Assembly: GCA_029961685.1 (NCBI GenBank)
Contig: JARWKL010000014.1
Span: 25,207,137-25,271,136, forward strand
DNA length: 64,000 bases
Source of the DNA: Aristolochia californica
Taxonomy: Eukaryota; Streptophyta; Magnoliopsida; Piperales; Aristolochiaceae
Direction: 5' to 3'
In this document: positions 33,901-43,573 of the stretch, piece after piece
Layout: every line of letters begins with the position of its first letter
Position numbering within the stretch: position 1 is the first letter of the stretch
Translations under genes and position numbers: made by a program
Notes under the pieces: model-generated
Databases searched by the model: none
What the model was told of the DNA's origin: nothing
What the model saw: the letters and a program-made list of their open reading frames with translations, nothing else

Positions 33901-34052
33901 AAAACCCCGAGAATGAGAAGTGTATCTCCTCTTCCAAGGATGTCTCCTCTCATTCTCATATTATCGATGATAAGTTGAAGCTCCTGCTCCTTGATGTCCT
34001 TGGTGGCGTCACAGGCCACGATGACTCGGAAGTTACCCGCCGATTTCCACAT
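21742..34052 (-). CDS. UspA-like domain / receptor-like cytoplasmic kinase gene (9 exons)
   Basis: The exons, read downwards, are 34052-33881, 31986-31850, 31534-31437, 23989-23631, 23529-23176, 22988-22828, 22384-22311, 22224-22077 and 21921-21742. All introns are GT-AG and all phases join, giving 560 codons plus stop. Residues 1 to about 165 form a UspA-like domain (IVACDATKDIKEQELQLIID, KKVDVYVNMLHQSA, VKITAGTPAKKVILQE). A linker follows, and from about residue 290 a protein kinase: GEGGFGHVYKG, Lys about 315, HRDLRPSN at 410-417, DFGLAK at 430-435, APEY. The layout is that of plant kinases with an adenine-nucleotide alpha-hydrolase-like N-terminus, often annotated as inactive kinase SELMODRAFT_444075-like. 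There is no signal peptide or membrane segment, so it is probably cytoplasmic. The ATG is the first after an in-frame stop 12 codons upstream. The 7.4-kb third intron holds the LINE cluster. The last exon may be misread (see findings). Confidence 0.85.
22077..22224 (-). CDS. Kinase gene exon 8
   Basis: 148 nt, acceptor ttttag|gtacct, donor aattg|gtactt. It encodes YLAPEYVENGIVSVRTDVYA and FGIVLLQLISGRKVVDIEMQ, subdomains VIII-IX. Confidence 0.9.
22311..22384 (-). CDS. Kinase gene exon 7
   Basis: 74 nt, acceptor atgcag|attggt, donor ttagg|gtaaga. It encodes IGDFGLAKWKTNVDQVHTRV, the DFG motif and the first part of the activation segment. Confidence 0.9.
22828..22988 (-). CDS. Kinase gene exon 6
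   Basis: 161 nt, acceptor ccttag|gtaaat, donor ctatg|gttggt. It encodes FAIAIGTAKGLRFLHEECRG and the catalytic loop HRDLRPSNILLTHDF. Arg replaces the usual Lys of HRDLK. Confidence 0.9.
23176..23529 (-). CDS. Kinase gene exon 5
   Basis: 354 nt, acceptor attcag|gcaatc, donor tcaa|gtaagt. It opens GNPILCVSCGPPYILELMKF and then carries kinase subdomains I-V: GEGGFGHVYKG glycine loop, AAK lysine, FCSEVHILTFARHKNIVMLL, LVYEYLCNKSLEWHL. Confidence 0.9.
23631..23989 (-). CDS. Kinase gene exon 4
   Basis: 359 nt, acceptor gagcag|gcatct, donor cctg|gtcagt. It encodes HLRKDMKFFTRNIPCKVALI, the last strand of the UspA-like domain, then a Ser-rich linker (SYGSYSGAVSSQDSCYSLRF) that leads to the kinase. 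Confidence 0.85.
23990..25019 (-). other. Intron 3 of the kinase gene, 3' part
   Basis: AT-rich intron sequence. The short frames here (for example 24004-24189, 24195-24416) show no domain. I see no element ends. Confidence 0.5.
25020..25390 (-). repeat. GC-rich SINE-like block in intron 3
   Basis: A GC-rich island in an AT-rich intron with a palindromic ggttcgaacc at about 25190-25200, the consensus of a pol III B box, and on the minus strand a possible A-box-like ttgggtcaggggctg about 30 bases upstream. No poly-A tail or target duplication is visible. It may be a tRNA-derived SINE or another short repeat. Confidence 0.25.
25740..26190 (-). pseudogene. LINE zf-RVT fragment in intron 3
   Basis: The frame 26150-25968 reads VKFFMWSACLNKILMADVLR and DLVCPFCNTEDETTSHIPLQ, a zf-RVT domain. 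The rest to 25740 matches the antisense LINE at 7030-7180 and 9090-9380. No 3' tail is present, so it is a fragment. It has the same orientation as the kinase gene. Confidence 0.7.
26398..26463 (+). repeat. 22-bp tandem repeat, three units
   Basis: Units begin at 26398, 26420 and 26442 and read gtgcgccataagcgatcg-type with tatc/tata ends. A fourth degenerate unit follows. It lies in the 5' region of the LINE 26313-28981, just before the GC-rich part. It may be promoter repeats of the LINE 5' UTR, or older sequence. Confidence 0.7.
27240..27588 (+). pseudogene. LINE ORF1 C-terminus
   Basis: One frame ends EQHKYDPETWALIVELVKVM, GIVFTEPLPGDIHPSEKSKK and MNNDQ, homologous to the ORF1 ends at 15010 and 17760. 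The stop TGA (27586-27588) overlaps the ORF2 start ATG (27585-27587). Upstream the frame is broken. Confidence 0.65.
27585..27857 (+). pseudogene. LINE ORF2: endonuclease start fused to a distant segment
   Basis: 90 codons: MIILSWNTNRIGSLRRCASI, VVILQETKAASLPLGYIRQL, GGILLMWDTSTIEVLDR, then SCSAGD and a stop. From about 27838 the DNA matches 18918 onward (cgccgggga-ttaaatgatgaggaa), so the rest of the endonuclease and the whole RT are deleted. The N-R-G motif reads NTNRIGS instead of NVRGIGS. Confidence 0.75.
27872..28735 (+). pseudogene. LINE ORF2 C-terminus: zf-RVT and RNase H-like, broken
   Basis: The frame 27872-28225 reads KIKFFVWSAIREQILTSDNL and LSCPLCGECEEIVQHVLLHC, the zf-RVT domain. 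After a stop at 28223 the RNase H-like part is frameshifted and contains a ~115-bp direct duplication (about 28505-28620 and 28624-28730). Confidence 0.7.
29201..30280 (+). pseudogene. LINE ORF2 C-terminus of the outer LINE
   Basis: 29201-29962 is one 253-codon frame with the zf-RVT block TCPLCGVQ (its second half is damaged) and WCLWLERNNLRFNSKAST. After a stop, 29966-30178 continues DCIKLNFDGSALGYPGPAKV, the RNase H-like domain, and 30139 onward has GDSKTVISWCSKDSSPPGAT. It is nearly collinear with 18933-19910. Confidence 0.7.
30506..31436 (-). other. Intron 3, 5' part, with unrecognised open stretches
   Basis: Two frames look protein-like in composition but have no family I know: minus 30874-30677 (GFMTNELSVGRALKIQKCSL) and plus 30927-31136. 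Neither has splice borders that join the kinase frame. They may be fragments captured by a mobile element. Confidence 0.2.
31437..31534 (-). CDS. Kinase gene exon 3
   Basis: 98 nt, acceptor cttcag|gtccac, donor cg|gtacaa. It encodes VHIEVKITAGTPAKKVILQE and AVSCKSTWVIID, the nucleotide-loop side of the UspA-like fold. It is followed by the 7,447-bp intron. Confidence 0.85.
31850..31986 (-). CDS. Kinase gene exon 2
   Basis: 137 nt, acceptor gatttag|tgggg, donor gggg|gtatat. It completes HPMGYQ across the splice and encodes DSLFGTNARALEDEVSKKVD and VYVNMLHQSAAQCQNEG, the helical region of the UspA-like domain. Confidence 0.85.
31987..33880 (-). other. Intron 1 of the kinase gene
   Basis: A 1,894-bp intron, very AT-rich between 32690 and 33180. 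A CACTACAA motif at about 32424 resembles a CACTA-element end but has no partner end. A foldback lies at 33243-33305. Confidence 0.6.
33243..33305. repeat. 63-bp foldback (inverted repeat)
   Basis: The left arm aaccaacgatg...aaattccaacct pairs with the right arm aggtggaattt...catcgtttggtt around a gag loop, with a few bulges. It could form a hairpin in the intron RNA, or be the core of a small MITE. No target duplication was identified. Confidence 0.6.
33881..34052 (-). CDS. Kinase gene exon 1
   Basis: 172 nt, ATG to donor a|gttagt. It encodes MWKSAGNFRVIVACDATKDI... GRGDTLLILGVLHSLPHP, the first strand and helix of the UspA-like fold. It ends in phase 1. Confidence 0.8.
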
Positions 34053-35148
34053 GTGGGTTTCCGAGTTTTGAAAACTGGGATTATCCTAGACGATAAACAG
34101 GCTTGAGGAATTGCATCGATGTCATGGCCAGAAGGGACTCGGCCGAGAACAAACTTTCCATGTTTTCGACTCTGTCTGTCCATTGCCAGTGAAGATCGAA
34201 AAAGATTCGAAGAGATGGTGCTTGATGCTCGGATATTCCCCCAGAGAAAACAAGAGAGGACCATTAAAGAAATGCTCTTTCAAGCTCGAAGGCGGCAGGA
34301 ATTTGAAGTTCTAATGGTTTAGTTACCTATGTACCCCTTGTTTTTAAAATAATGTTTGCAACTTTACAACGAGTACCCTTATAGGGGGTTAGTCTTAAAT
34401 CAGAAGATAAATTTCAGCCGTATTACTCAGTTCATCTCCTATCTCTTTAGTTCGAATAATCTTGAAAGAGTACTTATTTCAGAAATCTTAACCATTTATC
34501 CACTATATTAAACCATTAATTGTAGCCTCTTAGAACCATTGTTCTACAACTAGAGGTGCACAAGTGACTTATATTAAGTTGATACTTATTTATTAATGCA
34601 CCAGACCGTTGGGAGAATTTGAATTTTGTAGAATAGCCTAATTTGATGCATGATTTTCTTTCTTTTTATAAAATTGCATTTCGGAGTTCCTTAATTTCTA
34701 TTCCCTGATCTTTAACCTCTTCTCTTTTCCTAATCTCCCTTCGTTCACTTTTTCAATCTTGACCATTGATTGTGTTACAAATTTTAAAGACACTAGGGAA
34801 CTCATCCAATGGGATGAGAGATAGGAGGGAAAATCAATTATATGTACATTTTTATATTTAACGTTTATTTTAGTTAACAAAATATAAATCTAAATATACC
34901 TTAAATATAGCAACATGCATTTGGAAAGTAAGTTTTGAATACTGTCGAGGTTGATTAGAGATAAATATAAAGAGTTCCCTAGGAAAGATGGACTCTAAAA
35001 CAAAATTCCAATATATAAAAATTACTTTAAATTAATAAAATAAATAATTTAATTATCTCATGATTGGTTTATGTGAAATGTTTTTAAAGTATATAGCCCT
35101 AATGGTTCTATAGTAAGAGAAACTATTATGGAAGAGGATATCATTCTT
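34053..35148. other. 5' flank of the kinase gene
   Basis: 34053-34320 is less AT-rich and is probably 5' UTR or promoter-proximal sequence of the minus-strand gene. An in-frame stop lies 12 codons before the ATG. Frames on the plus strand here are antisense shadows. 34320-35148 is AT-rich with no gene. I see no certain TATA box. Confidence 0.4.
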
Positions 35149-35470
35149 ATTTATATATACAAAAGTCATTATAACGGAAAAGATTTTTGCTACTGAAAGA
35201 TTTCATTAGCATAAGTTTTTTTTCTCACGGTTAGAAGAGGATGGATGTACTTTAAATGATACGATGTAAAAAAAAACCCTCACACTACAAATTATAACAT
35301 ACAAGAGTTAGTATAGACTTAGGTTGACCCTCGTCAATATTTTGATGATGACAAAATTTAACCACACATTTGTGTTAATATTTGCAACTCAAACATTGCA
35401 TATGCATTTCCTCAAAAGACACAAGATCAAGGTATTTGCAAAAGAATCGGAGACCTATAGCATATTACAA

Positions 35471-35571
35471 TTGTGAGACTTTATCATATTAATCCCTTAA
35501 TTGTGAGACTTTATCATATTAATCCCTTAATTGTGAGACTTTATCATATTAATCCCTTAATTGTGAGATTG
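35471..35571 (+). repeat. 30-bp tandem repeat, 3.3 units
   Basis: Three identical units of ttgtgagactttatcatatt + aatcccttaa at 35471, 35501 and 35531, then a partial unit. Copy 2 has one variant unit at 54042-54071, so the array expanded after the duplication or contracted in copy 2. Confidence 0.9.
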
Positions 35572-36402
35572 CTTATCATTGGAGTGATATAGGGTGTTTC
35601 CTTATTTACTTCTTTAACATTCTTTCTCAAGTTGGAGTTTGTAACTTCAGATTGCAAAGAAAAATTTCTTGATAAATTTCTTTGACTTTTAGTCTTCAAT
35701 TATCCTTCTTCAACACTTTGGCTACAAAATCTTCATCTTCTATTCACCCATCTTACTTGAATGTAATTTGAAAACTTAATATTGGTTACTATTCAACGAA
35801 TTTTACCACAACTTATAGAATCCTATCTTATAGGCTCTAATAAATACCTCTTTTTTTTATTTCTCCTTCTATTTTTCTCCCTCAAGTTGGGGATCACTTT
35901 CTGTTTTTTAATAGATCCCCAACTTGCACAAAACTAATATGAGACGAAGTTATCACTCCTTGCCAAACAACAAGGTTTCATATACATGTAAAAAAAATGT
36001 CTAAAGTCTTAACCTTTGCTCAATTTCAAAGCTAGAAAACTCCAATTTGAGGGTATTGAAACGAGTCTATTCACTATTTGAAGGGTAGTTAAAAAAATCA
36101 CCACTCAAGTGAAAAATGAAAGTCGTGACTCAAGCTAGTGTTGGATGCACTCTTGTTCTTTGAAATCAATGAAGAGCTTTCCATTGCAAACGTTACAATG
36201 TGGGACCCACCATGACACACGAGCTGACATGATGAGTTATCACTAGAGTTGGAATCCTTATCATGTTAGGAATTAGACACCCTAAATCCAAACTAACTGT
36301 TGGAAGATATGGCAGACTGTCATTTTATAAAAAAATAACTTATACATCATTTGCAACAAGCTAAGAGTTCATTATGCTCTCTCCCCCCAGCTTGAGGGGG
36401 AG

Positions 36403-37001
36403 TGTTGGAAGAGCCCACATATCTAAGAGTATTGTAAGATGGGCTACACAACCAAGTAAGGTTCACATATCTAAGAGTATTGTAAGATGAGCCCAAACAC
36501 ATAAGAAGTAGGACCCACCATGATTACCACGAGTTGGCATCCTTATCACATAAGTTGGATGAGCTACACGACCAAGGAAGGCCCACATATGTAAGAGTAT
36601 TGTAATATGGGCCCAAACACATAAGAAGTAGGACCCACTATAATTACCATGAGCTGACATCATTATCACATAAGTTGGAAGATCAAGAAGGACTCACGAA
36701 GATAACAACAAGTTGGTTGGAAGATCAAGAAGTACTCGCAAAGATTACCACGAGCTGGCATCCTTATCTTATGGTCATGTCCTAATAGAAGAGTTTTAGT
36801 TTAAGTTATGTTGTCTTCTATTATATTGAGTTATTTAATTATGCTAGGACTTATCTTTAAGAGTTAGAGTTTCGGTGTAATTGGGACAAAGGTAGTTTTA
36901 TTGTAATTGGACTCTACTACCTTCTTCTATTATAAATAGAGGTTCATGTACTCTGATTATAATAAGTCAATGAAGTTTTTCCCTTTTCCATAAATTCAAC
37001 A
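36403..37001 (+). repeat. LTR a of element A
   Basis: 599 bp, begins TGTTGGAAGAGCCC, ends AATTCAACA. TATA-like tataaata at 36931-36938. Immediately followed by primer site tggtatcagagc. Confidence 0.85.
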
Positions 37002-37687
37002 TGGTATCAGAGCAGGTTTTGTGAGTTGACTCGGACAACCCACAGAGGTAATGTGATTCTTTTCTGATCTATTATCTCAAGCAGTTTAGGTTTCGTATTT
37101 ATTTATTTTAGCTCCTACACCCGTCAGTTGTTTTATGTTTTTCACATCTATACTGAGATTTTCATATTGCAAATTATATATTGACAGAAATCTATTTGAG
37201 TCTACTTTTGAAGGAAAAATGATTTTTTTTCCCATCGGAGTTATCTACAAAGATAAATCGATATTTGAATCACTGAAGGTCAGATTGAAAAAAAGGTTCA
37301 AGCAGCAGTAGAGAGCTTAAAATTCTGAGGTACTGTATGCTATCAAGAACGAGAATTTATATGGAGAAATATATATCAAAATAAATATATGTAATTCTAT
37401 TCGAGTCTACTTTTGAAGTGAAAAATGAAAGTCGAGACTCAAGCTAGTGTTGGATGCACTCTTGTTCTTTGAAATCAATGAAGAGCTTTCCATTGCAAAT
37501 GTTACAAGGTGGGACCCACTATGACACACGAGTTGACATGATGAGTCATCACACGAGTTGGAATCCTAATTCCAAACTAATTGTTGGAAGATATGGAGGA
37601 CTGCCGGTTTATATAAAAAGATCTTATACATCATTTCCAACAAGCTGGGAGTTCATGATGTTCTATTACCCCCAACTTGAGGGGGAG

Positions 37688-38488
37688 ACTTAAAAGAGCC
37701 CACATATCTAAGAGTATTGTAAGATGGCTCACACGACTAAGGAAGGCCCACATATCTAAGAGTATTGTAACATGGGTCACACGACCAAGGAAGACCCACA
37801 TATCTAAAAGTATTGTAACATGGGTCACACGACCAAGGAAGACCCACATATATAAGAGTGTTGTAAGATGGGCCCAAGCACATAAGAAGTAGGATCCACC
37901 ATGACTACCACGAGCTGGCATCCTTGTCACATAAGTTGGATGAGCCACATGACCAAGGAAGGCCCACATATCTAAGAGTATTGTAAGATGAACCCAAACA
38001 CATAAGAAGTAGGACCCACCATAATTACCATGAGTTGGCATCCTTATCACATAAGTTGGAAGATCAAAGACTCACAAAGATAACCACAAGCTGGTTGGAA
38101 GATCAAGAAGGACTCAAAAAAAAATTATCACGAGTTGGCATCCTTATCACATAAGTTGGAAGATCAAGGACTCACAAAGATAACCACAAGCTGGTTGGAA
38201 GATCAAGAATGACTCACAAAGATTATCACGAGTTGGCATCCTTATCTTATGATCACGTCCTGAAAGAAGAGTTCTAGTTTGAGTTATGTTGTCTTCTATT
38301 ATATTGAGTTATTTAATTATGCCAGGACATATCGTTAAGAGTTAGAGTTTGGGTGTAATTGGGACTGATATAATTTTATTGTAATTGGACTCTACTACCT
38401 TACTCTATTATAAATAGAGGTTTATATACTCTGATTATAATAAGTCAATGAATAAGTCAAAGTTTTTCCCTTTTCCATAAATTCAACA
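37688..38488 (+). repeat. LTR b of element A, enlarged by 48-bp repeats
   Basis: About 800 bp. The start is decayed (acttaaaagagcc where tgttggaagagcc is expected). It contains four 48-bp units at about 37695-37886 and further duplicated blocks up to 38240. It ends AATTCAACA and is followed by tggtatcagaac. Confidence 0.75.
37695..37886 (+). repeat. 48-bp tandem repeat in LTR b (about four units)
   Basis: The unit is cccacatatctaagagtatt-gtaacatgggtcacacgaccaaggaaga. Being a multiple of three, it leaves an open minus-strand frame with 16-residue repeats (LLDMWVFLGRVTHVTI), which is an artefact of the DNA repeat. Confidence 0.85.
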
Positions 38489-40336
38489 TGGTATCAGAAC
38501 AGGTTTTGTGAGTTGACTCGGTCAACCCATAGAGGTAATGTGGTTCTTTTCTAATCTATTATCTCAAGCAGTTTAGGTTTTGTATTTATTTTTTCAGTCC
38601 CTACACCCATTAGTTGTTTTATGTTTTTCACATCTATATTGAGATTGTCATATTTCAAATTATATATTGATGGAAATATATTCGAGTCTACTTTCCAAGG
38701 AAAAAATATTTTTTCCAATCAGAGTTATCTACAGAGAGAAATCAATATTTGAATCAGCGAAGGTCAGATTGAAAAAAAGGTTTGAGAAGCAGTAGAAAGC
38801 TTAAAATTCTAAGGTATTTTATTCTATCAAGAACGAGACTTTATATGGAGAAATATATATCAAAATAAATATATGTAAGTCTATTTTCTTACATATTCAA
38901 CCAATTCTTTATCTGAGTTATCTACAAATAAAAATTGAAATTTGAAGCAGCAAAGGTCAGATTGTAAAAGTGGTTCAAGCAACAACAAAAATCTTCAAAT
39001 ACCGAGGTATTTTATGCTATCAAGAACAAGACTTTTTATGGAGAATTATATATCAAAATAAATATTTTTAAGTCTATTTTATTACCTCTTTAACAAATTC
39101 TCAATTTGAGTTTTTTATAAGGAGATATTGATCTTGGAAGAGTCAATGGTCATGCTAACAAAAGGAGAAAAGAGTACATAGTTCAACCAGATTATAGTGA
39201 CCAAAATCTATCAGATTATTTATCTCAAAAGAAGTTTATTTTATAAAATGAAGTTATACTTGGATTAAATTGATATAAGTCTAGTTTCATAAGGAGAAAT
39301 TTCATGTCAATCTGATCTATATTTAAAGATATATTCACATTGGAAGAATCAAAGGTCATGTTGGTATCCTGTTGCATTGAAAAATCTGAATTTAAACCGA
39401 TTGTTTTGGGCCGCTTTTTGAGTTGCTATATCATAAAAATTTCTCACTTCTCCCTGGTTTGAGGGCTTATTACTACATCTAGTTATTTTGGCTTATTACT
39501 GCATCTATGATATTTCGTTCAAGCTGGGATCACTGCCATTACCTCCCAGCTTGAGGGGGAGAAGTACAAGAAGTACAAGAAAGAGGTATTTTATATGTTG
39601 TGGATAAGTTTTATGTGACCAATATATTCAAGAAATGGGGAGCACAATATGAAGCTTTTGCATCTAAGAAGAAATTTTTGCATCAAATTATTTCATGGGT
39701 TCTTTTACAAGGTTTATTATTTTAGTTCGTGTTATGTGTTGGAAGATGGTCGTGTTATATGGGCCCAAACCCATTTCAGCTACAACTATTATGTCTCTTT
39801 GGATGAGACATTATCATTGAAGAAGAGGTGGCCTCAGTATCTATGTTACATCACTGTGGTGGAGGAGCTTATTACTACATCTACTACTCATGAGAGTCGG
39901 TGCCTGGATTGGGACACCGTGATGTACGAACTTATTACTACATCTATGTTACATCACCGTGATGGAAGAGTTTATTACTACATTTATGTTATACCCCCTG
40001 AATTGGCATTTATTACTCCTACCACTTGAGATTCGTTTTCCTGTGGAGGGACACAGTGATGGAGGAGTTTTATTACACTTTTGAGCATTGCGTATAGACC
40101 CACTACATACAGAAGATAAGAGTGTGTCCTACATAAGTATGGAGCAATATCATACTGCTTGGAGTGATTTTACTCTCACTTATCTTATGCCAGTTGGGCC
40201 TCATGGAAAAACTACCAATATGAGGGGAAATGTTGGAAGATATGGAATACTGCCATTTTATAAAAATAGATCTTATACATCATTTGCGGCAAGCTGGGTG
40301 TTCATGATGTTCTCTCACCCCTAGCTTGAGGGGGAG

Positions 40337-40766
40337 TGTTGGAAGAAGCCACATATCTAAGAGTATTGTAAGATGGGCTCAAATACATAAGAAGTAGGAC
40401 CCACTATAACTACCACGAGTTGGCATCCTTATCACATAAGTTGGAAGATCAAGAAGGACTCACAAAGATAACCACAAGCTTGTTGGAAGATCAAGAAGGA
40501 CTCACAAATATTACCACTAGCTGGCATCCTTATCTTATGGTCACATCCTCATAGAAGAGTTCTAATTTGAGTTAAGTTGTCTTCTATTGTATTGAGTTAT
40601 TTAATCATGCTAAGACTTATCTTTAAGAGTTAGAGTTTGGGTGTAATTGGGACTAAGGTAGTTTTATTGTAATTGGACTCTACTACCTTCTTCTATTATA
40701 AATAGAAGTTTATGTACCCTGATTATAATAAGTCAATGAAGTTTTCCCTATTCCATAAATTCAACA
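40337..40766 (+). repeat. LTR c of element A
   Basis: 430 bp, preceded by polypurine tract agcttgagggggag, ends AATTCAACA. No primer site follows, so it is the terminal 3' LTR. It abuts the LTR of the minus-strand copia piece. Confidence 0.8.
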
Positions 40767-41238
40767 CTAACGAGAGCAATAATAATAAATACAAAAGAAT
40801 GGGAAAACAAGCACGAAAAGCACAACAAGATTTGTACAAGTTCGCTCAAGATGAGACTACGTCCTATTTTATGCCACTGCAATAATCCATTATGAAGATG
40901 AAATAGTTTACAAGAGAAATTGTACACTTACAGGTGTTTCTCTCTAACCTCTCAGGTTGCAACTCGAGTTGCTCCTTGGATTAAGATCATTAAAACCATA
41001 ATAGTGGCGCACCCCAATTTAAAGAGCAAGCTAGGGCAATCGCATTACAAGAGTGAAATTCCAAAATTGCCCTTAATGAAACAACAGTCAATATATCGTG
41101 GATCAGAAGGGGGCTCCGCCCACGCACCCCCGAGAGGGGGGCTTCCCTTCCCCCTTCCAACCCCATGACCACCTTACCATGAAGGTTGATCCATGACCAA
41201 CTCAGCGTAAGGCGTTAATTAGGCTCCACAACTTAACA
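40767..41238 (-). repeat. LTR of a minus-strand Ty1/copia element (B, copy 1)
   Basis: On the minus strand it starts TGTTAAGTTGTGGAGCC just after the polypurine tract ctccaagtgggagat (41239-41253). It is truncated at 40767, where element A lies. Confidence 0.7.
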
Positions 41239-41253
41239 ATCTCCCACTTGGAG

Positions 41254-41710
41254 ACTAATCCATCATCAATATCTCCTATGTAACTGCAAAAACTTCTCAA
41301 TCCTCAGAGAGAAGTCCAATTGAAGTTGCACACAACTTCATTTTCTCGATCATAACAAACTTCGTCAACATATCAGTGGAATTCTGACTCCCTTGAATCT
41401 TCTCAAGTGCTAAGACTCCATCTTCCAGAGCCGATTTGATGAAGTGATAACGCACCTGTATGTGCTTTGTTCTAGTATAATAAACAAGATTCTTTGCTAA
41501 ATGAATAGCAGTCTGATTGTCACAATACAATACATTCTTCCCATGCTTGCAACCTAATTCTTCCTAGAAATACTACAACCATACCATCTCTTTGCTGACT
41601 TCCATCACGACGACATATGGTGGAAAGAGCAACTATCTTCTGCAACTTAGAGACCCAACTAACTGTTGTACCACCTATATATATATATATAAAGGTAAAC
41701 CAACTAAAGT
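41254..41710 (-). pseudogene. Ty1/copia RNase H end (B, copy 1)
   Basis: Blocks on the minus strand are GGTTVSWVSKLQKIVALST, YCDNQTAIHLAKNLVYYTRT and KHIQVRYHFIKSALEDGVLA, then QNSTDMLTK. This is the C-terminal RNase H of a copia polyprotein, with a frameshift near 41600. Copy 2 (58330-58790) keeps TTEAEYVVMTEANKEMVWL, which is damaged here. Everything upstream of RNase H is gone: the sequence changes at a poly-TA tract near 41680. Confidence 0.75.
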
Positions 41711-43504
41711 AACACATAAGAGGTTGGCCCGAAGGGGTATGTGAGAGTCAAATAAAGGATGGAGGAGAAAGGCTGCCAAATAACCAATGGGTAATGGGTA
41801 AAGAGGATGATAAGATGTTGAGGCAACCATGTGCTTCCTATTTCTAAGAAATTCAAATTCCGCATTAGACGAACCAATGCCAACAACATTCAACAAATAA
41901 TGAATCCAAGGCAAGCAACCAAGGAGTTCTTCTTCATAAATAAAGTCTCAATCAAAGAGACATAATAGCAGTAGCGAAAATGGTTCAATGCCCAAATAAC
42001 ATGTACCACATGTGCAGTTGTATAACTGCGGATAACCAGTAAATAATAGAAATCCTTAAGGGTAATAAGGACACATGAAATGGTCCACAACGTGTCCATC
42101 AGTAAATAAGGAAGTTGCACCCAATAGTATATTGGAATTGAGTAATAATCCAAGATAATAATCTAGTCAGAGAAAAATAACCAAGCCGCACTGAGTCAAA
42201 TAATAGACCAATATAGCCGAGTTGTAGAATAAATAGGTATAAAACTCAGAACATGGACACGTATAACCGAGGCAAAAAATAAGTGGGCCATGTCGGGTTG
42301 ACCCAACCTGAGTTCACCTGGCCGAGTTAACTCAATCAGAACAAAACCTTGTGATCCTTGGGTCGTCATGGTCATTGGGTTAACTCGGGCAGGTCTGGTC
42401 CGAGTTGGGCTCAACACTGGATTAAACAAGTTTCCTAACTTAGGAAACATGTAATTTAGCAAAGTCATCTTCTTCCCCACGACGCCGAATAAAGCAGGAT
42501 AGAACCAGAGATGGTAGACGAGTTGTTGTCGAAGCTGGCAAAGGGAAGGCCAACATCTTTCTCCACCCAAAATGGCAACCCAGTTGGCATTACCGTCACG
42601 AGACAACAACTTAGACGATAGATAATTCAGTGAGTAAAGACTTCATTTTCCAGAAACAAAAACCTCTCAACAATAAACCAATTCAACTCTCGGCAACAAC
42701 GGCCAGAAGAGTGTTTTCGATAATTTTCTGAATGAAAAATCAATCCAGCAGAGTTCCCGAAGTAAAGTTTCTAACAGCTGGTTTCTAAATGAAGTTGCAA
42801 AAATACACAACAGTAGTGAAGGAAACTTCCCTTTGTTAATGGAGCAGCAAAAACGGTAGGATGACTCGGCGGAGATTTTTTTCCAAAGATAGTTGTGTCG
42901 GACCGATTTGATCTAGCAAGTTCCATTAGCACATAAATGGCTGGAGGGACAACCCAGTGAAGAGATGAACAAGATTTAGTAATATGCGTTGGGTCGGAGG
43001 CAACTTTCTAGAAATATACTGGATTGATGAGAATGATGAAGATACCAACAAAGATATACTGGATGAGGACAGTGCAATGCATCCAATGAGTATTACTGTC
43101 TCTGATATGTCTAGCAACGAAGCAGAAACAACCATTTCTCTCTTCTCGACTTCCCTTCTATTTCTATGGTGGAGAAAACAATAACCAAAGCGGAAAAAGA
43201 AAAAGAAATCAGAGATCGCCAATCGCCTTAGTACAATGGACTCATTGGATCTGAGAGAAAATTCCCTTTAGTAAGCAAAAATAGTCGTAATCTCAAGGTT
43301 GAGGTTGTGCTCGCACGCCAGGTGTGGGAGGCCAGAGACATAGAGAACCAGCAACCTCATCGACAGTAGAATAGCGAGGCAAATATAAACAAAATAGAGA
43401 AGAAGATGATTCTCAGAATAAAACTTCATCAATATATAATATGCAATATTAAAATCTCATTATAGAGGTAAAAACGCAAAGTAAACAGCAGGTATAGGGA
43501 CTAA

Positions 43505-43573
<69 letters not shown>

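Larger units (their letters stand above)
36403..40766 (+). mobile_element. Tandem non-autonomous LTR array with three LTRs (element A, copy 1)
   Basis: LTR a 36403-37001, primer site 37002-37013, interior, LTR b about 37688-38488, primer site 38489-38500, interior, LTR c 40337-40766. A further interior end with a polypurine tract (agcttgagggggag) lies left of LTR a. The interiors have no gag or pol. This is a tandem LTR-interior-LTR-interior-LTR array as produced by unequal or intrachromatid recombination between LTRs. Copy 2 has only two LTRs. Confidence 0.8.

Noticed and set aside
33885..34322. Plus-strand frames of 67-73 codons near the kinase start
   Set aside because: They are antisense shadows of exon 1 and the 5' leader of the minus-strand kinase gene.
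37695..37886. CRISPR-like array
   Set aside because: The 48-bp units are contiguous, without spacers, within an LTR of a plant retrotransposon.
37631..38050. 139-codon minus frame with repeated LLDMWVFLGRV-type units, possible repeat protein
   Set aside because: It is the 48-bp DNA repeat of an LTR read in one frame. Similar frames appear in every LTR of the family, and no start, domain or codon signal supports a gene.
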